In this document: positions 48,960-61,788 of the stretch, piece by piece | How the letters are laid out: every line of letters begins with the position of its first letter | How positions within the stretch are numbered: position 1 is the stretch's first letter | NCBI GenBank assembly: GCA_003117195.1 | Contig: BDSI01000172.1 | Span: 148,915 to 212,914 of the forward strand | DNA from: Eudorina sp. 2006-703-Eu-15 | Taxonomy: Eukaryota; Chlorophyta; Chlorophyceae; Chlamydomonadales; Volvocaceae | Direction: 5' to 3' | Length of the DNA stretch: 64,000 nt | The notes under the pieces: generated by a model | Told to the model about the DNA's origin: nothing | Seen by the model: only the letters and a program-made list of their open reading frames with translations | The model's database searches: none | Translations under genes and position numbers: made by a program

Positions 48960-51390
48960 ATGTGACTATGTGTCTTTCACTGTTGAATTAAATGGGGAAT
49001 AGTTATGGAACAAGGTCAATGCCAATTTGACTCGGTCATTCATAATCAGAATACAAGCGCTTATGATAATTCAAGAGCAATTTTGGTTTATGGTTGCAGA
49101 AGCGTATTTGGGGTTGTCTGTCAGGGCCGTACGGCTACGCTCGCACGTCGCACCTTTGTCCCGTGGCCTTGTCCTATCTCCAATGGTAACCAGAATCGTT
49201 TGTGATCCTGTTCCATAATTAGCCCATATCCACGAGGAGTATCAACGTTCCTGTGCCATGTAACTCCAGGCAAGACTGTCCCGGGGGGTTCTGCACGGTT
49301 CGAGCTTGACCCTGTTGATCCTCCGTGTGCATGGGTGCATCCAAACCACCCCACAGGCCAGCCAACCGCATTTTAACTGATGAAGTTTCGGGTCATAATA
49401 ATAGTAGTAGCCGTTACAAGGTGGAGATAGTTCGTAGGCGCCTCATCAGGTCTCATCATCCCCTACCAAGGACTGCGCACCCATCCACCATCACCCGCGG
49501 GGGGGTCATGCAGCCACACCGACCAACACACCAGGTTACCAGCGTGCCATGATTGCCTCTCCTGGAAACTGCGCCTGACCTGCCGAATCATATGGCGAGG
49601 GAGCCACATGGCGGGTCATAATGTGTTTGCAGCACACCCAATGCGTTGCGGAACGTCCCATAATACAGACGAGAAGGCATTACCGCTCGATCCGGCGCGC
49701 TTGAATGTTGGTGCGTCGTGGTGACCGGGTGTTGAAGTTGCCACGTCGCTGCTCACGCAGGGCCCTGCGGAGGCGCAGGGACCGTCCACTGGAACTTGTG
49801 ATGAAACGCAGACCGCACTTGGCTCGAGCTGTCCGCTGTGCTGCGCGTGCGGGGGACGCGGGTGCTGCAGCTGGAGGGGCCCATCAGCTGTGAAATTAAA
49901 CGCAGAGGCGGTCTTAACCATCTGCCACGAATCCACGCAGCGGCACCAGGGACGGCTGTTCCATCAATCGGCAACTCGCGCAGCTAACAGTCCGCCAACA
50001 CTTCGTCGAGGTCACGTCAGATCACGTCACCGGCGTCACCGTGTGTGCCGACCGGCTCGGCTGCCAACTGGTGAAGTGCACACGCCCGGGGGAATGTGTC
50101 AGCACGCACGCACGCCCACTTGAGACTGATGTTGGTTTGCATGGTTGACACGAATGCTTGGTCAATGCATTAGCCCGCCCAGACCCATATCCCATTTGAG
50201 GCTGCGCTGCTGCCGTACGTGCCGTACACGCCGCGCGCGGATGCAGGTGTCCCGCGATACGCATCGCTGGGCATCCCTCGCACACCTAAGCACACGCCAT
50301 TTGCGACAAAAGCTCGAGGGTCTCAGCGAATGATTTTGGTCATGGCCATGGACGGGGGCTTGATTTTTGCTTACGGCCCCTGCAGGTGCCTACTAACCCG
50401 CCAGCCAAGTACCGTTTCTGAACGTTTGAAGGTTTCTGACCGCAGGAAACGTGTACCACCTATGTTTGAACATGTTGGTGCCCTGCCTAACTCAGCCAAA
50501 GACATATACTGCTCGCATATCCTCTGACCTTTGAAGGCGCCGTGCGGGTGCAGGGCAGGAATACCGGGAAACACGTGAGCTGGCATGGACCCTGATCCCT
50601 GAACTGAGCACCAAATGCCTGATCCGCAACACTTTACTGACACAACTCAACTAATTGGTCAATCTTCTACGCGTGCCACGCATATAACCGTATCCGAATG
50701 AAAACATGGACACAGTGACCGTTGGCGAACCGAAATCCTGACCGTATGCACCAATACCGCACACCCTGGCTAACCAATTGAAACATCAACTTTGTGGGAA
50801 ATCTCGAAGAGACCCCAAGGCCGAGAAAGCGAGAATGCCACAGCTACCCCTACAAGTTGCTCGTCCAATATTGCAATCAAAGGCATACAATAACATCCTA
50901 GTTTGCAAAATGCATCAACTGTAGAGGCCTAATGATACTGTGAATGGCATGTTCAGAATCTTCTCCGTGACGAATATTACGACACTACCAACACCGTACT
51001 GCATTACGGCAAACCACCTGCCCAGGTTCCCGCATACAGATGCGGCAACGCAAATTCGTTACTTCAAACGCAAATCATTCCACACATACTTTGCCTCGTA
51101 TCTTATGCTATGTTTGAGTGGACCTGCAATTCGGATATGGGTTGATTATCCCTGTGTTTGAATACATTTCACGCTCCAAATTCGCTTAAGTCACTGAGAA
51201 GGAGGAGTTTATTATTGAAGGCATTAGTTTGAGGGTGCTCGACTCAGGGACTCGACTGAAGCCTGAGGTAGCGGGAATCGCGGCCGTCTGGTTGCCGGCA
51301 GCAATTTCGTGGCGCAGGTGACCGTGGACCGGAGATTGATACTCTGGATAATGTCCTTCAAGGATCTGAACCCAATTTGGTGGAATTCGC
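48960..51390. other. Intergenic region with a dispersed repeat copy
   Basis: No gene is evident; the sequence is lower in GC than the gene bodies. A copy of a repeat also found inside the kinase gene lies at about 50170-50247. The left end should hold the coiled-coil gene promoter and the right end the kinase promoter. Confidence 0.5.
50170..50247. repeat. Repeat copy 1, shared with kinase intron 4
   Basis: About 75 bases here align with 53232-53307 at high identity, including the perfectly shared word gtacgtgccgtacacgcc. In the second copy the right end of the repeat is the splice acceptor of kinase exon 5. Confidence 0.7.
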
Positions 51391-51400
51391 AGGGTTTTCG

Positions 51401-54400
51401 ATGCACGCCACCCTTGTGCTGCAACGCTTCCTGTGTCGGGAGCGTTTGTCAAGTGGGAAAGCTGAAACTTGCTTGCCCTGGCTGAGTCGGTCCCTGGCTC
51501 TACCATGTTCAAGGAAGGGCCGTGTCGTGGTCCCAGGGCGCCATGTCTCTAGCAAATGCAGCGTGAAGGTCCGGAGCTGCGCTGTAGCCGCACCAGAGCG
51601 ACAAATCCTCTATCGGAGCGAGCTGGGGTACAGGACTGACTTCGCCGAGCAGTATTCGCTTTTGGAGGTTATTGGAAAGGTGCGAAGCTATGCAATAAGG
51701 TTTGGCTTCACAGCACCAGAGTTGATGCAGCTTTTAAGCACCTATGTTTGCAACCGCTCCTGTGGCATCCACCGAGTCGGGTGGCCGTTTTTTGGCTACC
51801 TGTTTCCGTTAGAACGGACGAGGCGTTGTATTTCGGACTCGATCTTGCATTTTGCCATGCTGTAATATGCTATACATGTCAGGTCGTAGATTGTGGTTTA
51901 ATTTTTAATGAAAACGTTACACAGTGCTCTGGCGCCTTGTCCCCGTAGGGCAATTTTGGGACAGTTTGGCTAGCTGTTTCACGGCATGAGCCTCTTCAAG
52001 AAGTTGCGGTCAAGGTCATACCTAAGACAAGGGAGGACCGGTCACACGCGGAGTCACTTGACTGCATCCGGCGCGAGGTGGGCGTGCACTATGCAGCTTG
52101 GATGGCTGGCTGACGACAGAACTCGTGCGTGCTTTCTTCGGGGGAGGGCCAATAAATTAATCGCTATCCTTCACCAGGGCCGGGGCTTGGTGGGATGGCG
52201 CGGACGAAATACGCCCTGCCTGTTTCTGCCCGAACCTACTTTTCTTGACTGAGTCTCTGTTTCTACGCCTATTAAACCAGGTGGCGTTGTGGGGCGCCTT
52301 GAGCGGTGACAGCCGATACGTCGCCGAGCTCCTGGGCTTGTACGAGGACGGCAACGCCGTGTACCTAGTGCAGCAGCTGTGTCTAGGCGGAGACTTGTCC
52401 GAGTTGCTCCAGGTAGGCAGGCCACTACGTACGATGGTGCCCACCGGAGGAACCGTTTGTATGAATCATTTTGATGAGCGCCAAGTCGGTTCGTTAGAGG
52501 CATGCCTAAGTCGGCTCTATCCAGACCCGGGATGCGGGACATAACCACACGAAAACTTTAACTTCGAACTTGGCAGTACAGGGTATTAGCTCGTCTACCC
52601 ATGTATGGCGATCCTGAGCACCTGGACGAGACCCCGCTTGTACGTAGCTAGCTGCCCGCAGGGGGCACTGCTCCACAATGCATGGGTGGTGCTTCGTCCA
52701 CAGCACGCCGAAACGGACCTCCATATATTTTCGATATGATCTTTCGATCTGATCTGATCACAACCTGTTCCTGCTCTCTTTGTAGACGGGGCCGCTGCCG
52801 GAGGAATGCTGCGCCGCCATTATGTGGTGTGTGCTGTCGGCCATCCGCGACTGCCACGACCACCATCTGGCTCTCATCGACGTCAAGCCGCAGAATTTTC
52901 TGCTCACAGCGTCCGCGTCGGCCGACGAGTGCCCCGGGGGCGACTGCGGTGTGAAGCGTCTGAGGCTGGAAAATCAGGCCACGATCGGAGGATCCCATCA
53001 GCCCTGCGTGGTGGCCTGCGATTTCGGGTGCGTGATGTTCATCTGCGTGATGTTCTACGTCGAAGCGATTGGGGGCGTGCCTTGGGGAAGTGGGCGCGTG
53101 GGGGCAGGAAGTGCGCACGCCGAGGGGAATGCACGCCCGCGCGCACGCTCTCTTGGGAATCTGCTGCCAACTACTTTGCCTTCGCGATTATGTTTGCATG
53201 TATGGTTGGTGAGCATCATGGGCACACGCCGTAATCCCGCCCGGATCCACATCCCGGGAGGCTGTGCTGTTGTCGTACGTGCCGTACACGCCACGTGCGT
53301 GCAGGTGCTCTCTCTCCTACGCTGAGCTTATGCGCGGGGCGAAGCGCGCTGGCTCGCCTGTCTTCTTCGCACCGGAGCAGTTTACAAACAGCTTCAGCCT
53401 CGTCGTGGACGAGTGGGCGGCAGGTGGGCCCAAGGGGAATTCGGATGGGCTGCTGGGAAGCTGGGGGATAGGTAGGATGCGTGGAACAATGCGGTCGGCC
53501 TTAGAGGGTCGCAGTGAGCCGAGGTTCAACGGCAGCCTGCTTGCTGTGCGCGTTCTTGCTTGCGGGTGCTGAAGAACGTTAGGGTACGTACTGTGGGGGA
53601 GATTTGGCTTCGCGTCGGTCAGCGGCAGGTGATCTTGAGGGCACCTGCCGAGCGCGGCCGGGTGTGACAACCGGCAGCGCGGGACCGTCTCTGTCCACAG
53701 AGCAGATCCGAAAGCATCCCGAAGCAGAGTCCCCTTCTCACATTTAAAAGATTTTGTATGCCGGCAGGAATCTGTCGTGTGGAAGCCCAAATACATACAG
53801 TGAGCTTCCCATTTCCCGCGGCATGCTGTATCGATTTATGCGTGCGGCCGCCGAAATGCTGCTCATGGGGATTGGGTAACATGCCGACATACGCACATGC
53901 AGGTGTCATGCTGTACCTCTTCCTCAGCGGCAAGTACCCGTTCTGGGACTGCAAGCGCGAGGACCTGGACAAGACGCTGCCCGCCTATCAGGTATGTGCG
54001 TGGGAGTGGCAGCGGCGGCGGCTGGCAGACCATCGCCAAGTATAGTGTTTCGCGACGTAGTGTGTAAAAGAGAACTGAGCCGCGAGTAGTGCGTGTTCGT
54101 ATCGTGGATATGGTATCGTGACATATATTTAGGTTTTGCTTGACGGGTTGCTGCTCCCCGGTTTCCATTGGGCGCTTGAGCATACATGGCATCATCCACG
54201 GACGACATGCCCAGCTCTATCCAGTCCTGTTGTTGATATCGCCTACTCATGTCGCAGCCCTCGCTCTCGCCCTGCACCAGCGAGCTCTCTACAAATCGCT
54301 GTCTTCCTGCGTGTGTACGGACCGCACCGTCAAAACACCTTAGCGGGCCCTATGTCTACCCGATTCGATCGCTTGTGTTCTCACCTAGATGTTTCGATGA

Positions 54401-55273
54401 CTTGCTTTAGTCGACGGCTAGCATAGTCGTAATCATTTTGCGTGCTTCTGGCCTAGACTTTTGGACTCCTTGACTGTCCCTGATCGCTCGATTGTTGAGC
54501 ATCGTCGTCATCTTGGTTCCCGTGTCCGCGTACCCACGCACGCATGCACCCACCCACCCACGCAGGTGATGCTGGCGGTGTGCGGCGCGCCCATCACTTT
54601 CACCTGTCCCGAATGGTCTGGGGTGTCCAGGGAGGCTCGGGATATTGTTAGCCAGCTGCTGGACCGGAACCCTTCGACCCGCCTCACCGCCGCCAAGGCG
54701 CTCGAGCACCCCTGGTTTGCGCGCTGGATGCGATCCTCGGCGGGAAAAGACGGGCCGGCGGCGGCGCCTACGACGCGGCCATCGTCGTCACACGTGGTCC
54801 GTCGCGGGGGTCAGGACAGCGACAGGTTGCCGCCACGCCGGCGCAAGACGCAGGATCGGTTAGAACACGGTGGTGGTGGCACTGGTGGGCGGCAGCGGTG
54901 GCAGTATCCATCGGCGGCAGGGGCTGCGCCGATCGCTGGCTGTGGCTGTGGCGGAGCCGTTGGTGCAGCGGCAGCGTCCGCGGTCGGTTGCACCTGCGAC
55001 GCCGCGACCGTCGGCACCGCCACCGCTGCGGGATCTTCAGCGACAGGCGTTGAGAGTAATGGAGGTCATCTGCCCTGCTGCGGCGCGAGCAACATCGTGC
55101 CGCTGGTGAGCTCGCCGGCGGCGTTTCCGCCTGTGTCGACTGTGCCGACGACGCCGCCGTCGCCGTCGTCGAACCCCAAGCGCCCATGCACATCGAGGGC
55201 CAGGTCGATGACGGATGACGCCGCGGGCTCGGGCGAGGATGACGACGGTTGCCCGGTCCTGCACTTGCTCTGA
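51401..55273 (+). CDS. CAMK-like protein kinase, probably chloroplast-targeted
   Basis: Seven exons join in phase: 51401-51679, 51949-52077, 52281-52412, 52786-53027, 53305-53423, 53903-53991 and 54566-55273, giving 565 aa. The first ~70 residues (MHATLVLQRFLCRERLSSGK onward) are basic, Ser-rich and lack acidic residues early on, like a chloroplast transit peptide. Kinase motifs follow: IGKGNFGTVW (91-100), VAVKVIPK (Lys115), LIDVKPQNFLL (Asp212, Asn217), DFG (259-261), SPVFFAPEQF (APE 283-285), DEWAAGVMLYLFLSGKYPFW, and LLDRNPSTRLTAAKALEHPW ending the domain near 381. HRD is replaced by Leu-Ile-Asp, so this is a non-RD kinase, but all catalytic residues are present. The last ~180 residues are Gly/Ala/Thr/Cys-rich low complexity. 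The closest groups are CDPK/CAMK-type kinases, but there are no EF hands. Its substrate is unknown. Confidence 0.82.
53232..53307. repeat. Repeat copy 2, ending at the kinase exon 5 acceptor
   Basis: This copy of the 50170-50247 repeat runs across the GCAG that serves as the acceptor of kinase exon 5 (exon starts 53305). The intergenic copy keeps the same gcaggtg at its right end. Confidence 0.7.
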
Positions 55274-58200
55274 GCTGGGGCGCGCGCGCGGACGGTCGGG
55301 GGCGGCCGACAGAGGCGGGCCCCGCGCTGGTAGCCCCAAGGAGGCGGTCGGCGGGGAGCTGGCACGCTTCGTTCCTCGGACTGCCGCCCCGTAGCGGTGG
55401 CCTTTATTTGCTCGAGGGATCACATGGGACGGACCATTTGGACTTCCGCGTCCAGCTTGCTGTGGCGTGGCCGCCGCCCCTGGACAGCGTGCAGCTGCGA
55501 ACGACTTGGTTGTGGCAGGCTGCTTCTGCTGCAGCTGCAGCGACGGCATCGGTGTCGGGGGCGCTTCGTGGACATCCGTCGCGGATCCCTTCTCCAGTAA
55601 CCTGCATGGTGTATGTTGGACCTATGCGGTTATGGGTTGGGACTGTCTAGATCGTAAGCCGTACGTCACTTTAATAGGTATATATTTCGGATTGTTTTTG
55701 CAGGTTTGTGCGCGCCATAATTGCAGTCGTGTCGGTAACGGATATTGCTGCTGAGGTTTCTTGGGGACCGGCTGCTAGTGCGGATGCACGTGCGTGTGCG
55801 AGCGGCTTTCATTTCGCGCGAACACGCATGGATCTCGGTCATGGGCACGGCACACGTTTATTGATGCGGCAAGGTGCATCGCAAAGAGGTAGTCGCGGAC
55901 GAAGCTTGGGAATGCGGGAAGCTAGCGATAGCTGCGGTATTGTGCAACTAACGAGTAACGGAGCTACCACTACCACCGCAACCACCGCTGCGGCGTCGTT
56001 GTCGCGGCCAAGCTGGTGCCGCACCTGCGTGTGTGGCCGTCTGCCATTCAGTAGGGGTCCCGAGGAGGCCCGCATATGTGCGCCGAGGAGGCTTGCGCCT
56101 GTATGTGTGACATGCACGTTGGTTGTGGCTTGGCTGCGGCGTTGGAAGGCAGGAGCGCTGTCCAGGGAGGGGCGGAGGGAGCCTCCCAACGGTCTACCTC
56201 CCATTCATCCCCGACAAGGTCCATGTGGACCTCACCATACCTCCGGTGGGGACGCCCTGCCTCCTGCCGTTCCGATGCGCCTTCTGTCTGCCTCAGCTGC
56301 GTGGCTCACAGATGGAGCATCATTTAAAGGCCGGGTGCGATATCTCGGTGCGCTGGCAGCGCGTGCGCAGCACGAATATCTTCATTCATCTATCTGGGTC
56401 TGGAGCTGGGCCATACGTGGCCTCAATGCACCACCGGCCGCTGCGTGCAGGGCGGACGGCGGTGTACGGTGCTTGATTACTTTCGGGCCGTGTGGCATTT
56501 TCCTTGGTATTGTGAGTGACGCCATGTCCCGGCGGCGCTCTTTGAGGTCGGCATTTCGGACGGCCCCCTTCGTCCAGTCGTGACATGTCGCTCGGGCGGG
56601 CGGATGGGCTTCCACCGTGCGTGGGAGGGAGCCGCCGTACGTCTGTCATCGCGCGGTGGTAGGCTTTGTATGGGTACAGTACGCATAGGGCTGTCTGCGT
56701 GCAAAACGTACCTGCTGGGGCGGCCTGCGCCTGCAGCGCAGTCTATGGGGCGCAGTTCATGTGTGGGATCCTAGACACCACATACATACGGACGAGCTAT
56801 TCGCATTTGCGTATGTGAGCATGTGCTGGGGTACGACGAAGAGGGCCGGTGACAATGTGACGGGAATGTGAAGAGATAGAACACGGGCGAATTCCCGGCA
56901 CGCGTGCGGATTGTTGCGATCGAGCGGCACTTGTCGGTGTCACCATGTCGGCATTACTACTGCTACTGCTGCTGGCTCTACGGGCTGTGCATGGAAAACG
57001 GCAACACGGGATACCGCCGGCGGGGAGAAGGGGACATGGCGTAGCACGTATGGCCGGGTAGCGTAGGACGGTGTTGTCAAGCATCACCTGCACCCACGCG
57101 GAACAAAAATAGTCCTGAACTTTGTATTGATCCGACGCCTTCATTCATGGCATGAGTAGTAGTGCTGTTTGCGCGTGTGTGCGAAAAGATTTCCCTGGAA
57201 GTACTTGATGGATCTCTAACGGTGTAGCGCGATGGCAGGGGCCGCCGTCGGGCGAAGTTCGCTGCTGGCCGTGATGACGTTTGGCCGAGGCGGCTGGCTG
57301 GCTGCCGCTGGACGAGCAAGACGTACGTACGAGCAATGAACACTCGAGCCATCGTTTCGTTTGTGGTCCGCCTGGATGAGCTGGCTAGGTCGCTCGATGG
57401 AAGTGCGTGAGCGAGGAGCCATCCAGCAGTCAGGACATGTATGTCGGTGTCGTGTGCGAATAGACGCATGACGAGTAGTTCGGTGTTGCGGTTGAAGTGC
57501 CACTGCGGTTGGTGTACACGGTACGGATAACGGGCTCATGGATTGGCCTAAATAGGCGGATCTGCCTGTTTAGGACGGAGGTGCATCTTGGCCTTCCTCC
57601 GAGATGCATTTCCTGATTGGGCGTCGCGGCAGCAGCACACACATACAGTGAGGTCGCGGCCACATCGCATCGACAGTTTTTGATGTCGTCACCGCTGCCT
57701 TGCCGCCACTGCGTGTGTTGCCGGTTTGGCCTCAAGTAGGATGCAGGATGTTATTCACTCGCACTACTGTGTGTGGCAACGGCGGCGGTACGTGTTGTTC
57801 AGCACGGCGCGCACAGGGTGGAGGGGGCGCACGCCCGCAATCGGGCAGCAGCGCACTCAGCAGCGGCTGCCCACCTGCCTGCTGTGCGGCGGAGCATCGC
57901 TCGCTCGCCCGTCCCCGCTTGGGTCGTCGGTTGGATGGTTTGTGCCACACCCTCCCGTCCTGGAGGGGCACGGTCATGACACACGACGGTATCGTACACC
58001 CGCATTTGTCTGTCTGTCTGCCTGACCGTATGAACGTCGTGGTACTTTCTAGATGGTTTGCTGCGAGCCGTACGGCGGTCAATGGCGGATTGTACGCGGA
58101 ACGGGCCGTTATGATGACCTGCTGTGCACTTTCTCGTTGGTTGTACTTGTTGCTCGGGCTTGCACTGCTTGCTTTCTTGCTTGCGAGCAACTTGTGCATT

Positions 58201-61200
58201 TACTGTTACAACCGGTGCTGACGGTGAACAACGCAACGCCATGTATTGCTTGCTCGCTCGCGCACCTTCGTTGCTTGTCGCGACTGCCCAATCAAGCGGA
58301 TACGCACGGCTTTCGTGTTTCGGCCTGTTGTGAACGAACGGCATCCACCCACTTATAGCAGTACGGGCTTTATTACGCACGGCGCACAAGGGCATGAAGG
58401 AAGTCGGTCGGTGTTCGGTATGTGCGCTGATAGTGGCGACGACAAGTAGAAGTATTTGTGGTCGCAGTGCCTATCTACAGATAGGGCGGTGTGTGTACGA
58501 TGTAGTAGCTTTGGCAGCGCACGGCACTTTGTTCATTGGAAGTATTTAGGTTGCGACGCGGCGAAGGCAAACTAATCCTGACTGATATATGTGTCCCGCT
58601 TGCATGCATACAACTATGTCTGCATGCATGCAAGCGAGCACATACTTGATTTGCGTGTGACACACGGCGTCCTGTGCTCATCCATGGTATTATGCATGGA
58701 TGTATGTACCGCGGATTTGCAGGAGTTTTGTACAGCACGCGTCGTTGATGAGTTAACTAGCTTCTTAGACAGCAGGAGGTAGATCGCGGCGGCGTTCTAC
58801 CGGGCGGCGGCGTCCTTCACGGGTTGCGTGGGTGGCATTGTTGCTGCCGCCGCCGCTGCAAGTATGTTGCTGGCCGAGCACTTCCTGCTGGTTATTAGCT
58901 TGCATCTTTGTTTTACGGCGCTGTTTTCTACGCGGCATTCAAGCAAATCACCACCTATGCAAGGACTCTTCTGGATGAGAGCGAGAGCTAGCGAGGCATC
59001 ACCAAGGGTTGTGCGAGATAAAGCAACCAAGCCGCAAAACCAGCAGCACCGGCGACAATCGTTGTTTGTTGATTGCGCCTGCGTTACGTGTATTCGGCTG
59101 CGTGTCCATACACAGATGTGCATGTATGTGTCGTTGTGCGTGGGTCGGTGCCACGAAGGCATGCCAGTTGCCTTGTGGTGTGTGCTCAGCAGACGACCGT
59201 GCGTTGGCGTTGCGTACGCGTACGGGGCGCGCGGGCGGCAGCACCTGGATGGGCAGTGCATGCGTGGGGGCGTGCGGGGGTGCCACAGCGTGTGAGATGT
59301 AGATAGAGCAGCGCGTTGTCTTTACGGATGTGTATGTGTTTAGAATCTATCCTTACCATCCATCATCACACATGATGTAACGATATGCTTTCAATTAGGA
59401 GCTTGAGTGTTTAACCAGGGCGGAAGCGGGGCTCGCGCGCTCCTTCATTTGTGAAATGACCTGCGTGCATCTTGTCGGTGTCTTGCGTGCCCGCTGTCGG
59501 CCGGCTCCCGCGGCGGGCTGTAAGCGCCTGTGTGTGATTTAAGTTGGATCGATGGGTAGAGGAAATGCACTCCCTCTCCCCTGCACACCCGTATATCTAG
59601 TGCATAGCTGTGCCCAGGCGACCGTGGCATGGGAGGACTGGGTCCCTACCTGCCGTACACTTTGCACGCCTGGCGTTCGCACCCCTTGCTCAGCAGGACC
59701 GGCGCGGCCACGCACGGAGCCTCCGCCGCCCGACCTGCCCGACCGCTCCTGGACATGGACATGTTCCGGCCTCGGCCTGTCGCGCCTGAACGAACGCCGG
59801 CGGCGTCGCGGTGGCAAGCAAATTAACGTGCAACATGGCAATTAAAAGATAGTACAAATAGATAGAATGAACTCGCTATATATACTATCGCTCGCTTCCT
59901 CCCCCGAATCTTCAAGCACTATATATTACGCATGTTGATCGCGTGAATGGCAGAGGCGTGGGCCATTGCTTGATTCCAGCTGTTGTATTTCGGCGGCATT
60001 GGCTGATTAAGCAAGCGACCCTTTCGCTCCGTCCGTCCTCAACAGGCACGGGATGGAGCTGGCTTTGTGCTATGTACACATTGATATGATACACCCGCGC
60101 AGCACTGCACCAAACATACATATATAATTTGGGAATGTTTCGTTAGAAACATACACTGGCTACATTTTACAATACTGCTACTTACTGCTACAGCTCGTGC
60201 AACGAGTCTGTGCCTTTTTAAGCGGGCTTTCCTTCGCCAGCACATTACGTATACAGACGACACACGCACCGACCGAGCGCAAACATCAATATAAGATGAA
60301 AAACTTGATGGTATTGTCAGTACATTTCCGTATTAGCATTCCGTTGCAAACCGGCAATCAAGGAAGTCATCATAAGCCTGGCACGCACTTGCTCGCTCTA
60401 CAATTTTGTTATTACCGCATCGTCCATCCGTGGTGATGAAAATTATTAGGCCGCGGACCACTGGGTCCGTCCGAATCGCTTCGGCTCGCTTCTGAAATTA
60501 ATGGTGGGCGCTCCACCGCTCCCGCCGTACGCACAACGCCATTAATGCGCATTTTGTGCCCAGTTAGATAGTTGAATTAGTAGATAGAATTTCGTCAATC
60601 TATCACATCAAAAATACAATTTAATTCACGACCAATCAGTAAATTTTGCCAATGATAGTCGTAGAACGGAACGGATAAGCGGCGACATTGATGGTAGTCG
60701 TCGGTCCTGGTCGGTCGTCGTTTTCATCAGAAATCGCGTCCGTTCCACACATGGTTACCTGCGTACAAACATTGGGAAGTTAGCCGTCTTCGTTCGGTAG
60801 GTAGGCAGGCCGAGCGAGCGTGGCAGCAGCAGGGCCCAAGCAAGCAACGTGTCCCTGCTGACATTCCTACTATCTACCCCATCCACCGAATGCGACGCAT
60901 GTTGCTCGGCGACAAATATGTCGAACCGTGCCAATTCAACCAATTGTGTCCATTTAAATGATACAGCTATCTATGATGCTGATGAACCCACTGTCGGTGA
61001 TTTGATAAAATTAGCATGCATGTGATAGCATCCATCCGAGCAATGTATGACTGGCAATGGAATGCTCACGCACGGGAAAGGAGCGTCAAAACGGTTGTAC
61101 CGTCGTCACATACGTGCATAATTATTATTAGTAAGGGTGTTACAGCGGACCCCGCGGGTCGGTCATCGGTGACAGCCATCGGCGACAACCGAAGCATATT

Positions 61201-61788
61201 GATAATATATCCCTGATAGTGAACCACTAATCATGCATACTGCACGTTCGTTGGATGGAACACTCATTGCTTGTTGTTGAAAGGGGCGGCACAGGTGGGT
61301 AAGCACGTTTGTACGTATGTGTTTCGTTGGTCGTAAGATGCTCCGCCGTTTCGTTCACCTGTCTGTTAGTCGTCGATCGCCGTTCGCCGGCGCCGGCAAA
61401 CCTTGCTTGTCGTGCGTGACTCTCGAGCTTGCTTCGCTGCTTTCGTACGTCTGTACGTATGTATGCAGGGGCCAATCATACATAAAGCAGGAGACGGCAC
61501 GCACGCGTGGCGTCCGGCAGGCGGGTACGTACGTAGATGCGCACATAGACATAAACAATTAAGAAGTTGTTTTATATGGCTGGATGGGGGAGCGACGGAC
61601 GGAGGGGGCCAAACTCTTCCTGTATCTCTTGCTTGGTTGCTTGGCTCCAGAACGAAAGACGAGGAAATCGCCCGCCGGCGGTGACGAAGTGCGTGGATCT
61701 AGCTGCTATACATACATGCATACGACGAGGCCTCCAGCAGATACAAGTAATATAAGACTACTCAGCAGCAGCCACGCAAACTCTAATA
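55274..61788. other. Gene-poor stretch
   Basis: About 6.5 kb with no domain-bearing open frame. The first part is presumably kinase 3' untranslated region, although no TGTAA is seen nearby. GC content falls to the right and TACGTA/CATGCA/TTGCTTGC-type words become common. An 8-bp inverted repeat (attaatgg/ccattaat) lies at 60497-60546. The right end should contain the promoter of the secreted-protein gene. Confidence 0.5.
60497..60546. repeat. Short inverted repeat
   Basis: attaatgg (60497-60504) and ccattaat (60539-60546) enclose a GC-rich core that itself contains ggtgg/ccacc arms. It could be a hairpin or a fragment of a small non-autonomous element; no target-site duplication was identified. 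Confidence 0.4.

Noticed and set aside
55708..56583. Open frame of 291 codons on the plus strand
   Set aside because: No domain, mixed composition, competing frames of similar length and no splice partners. A piece near 56190-56330 looks slightly protein-like (LPTVYLPFIPDKVHVDL) but cannot be supported.
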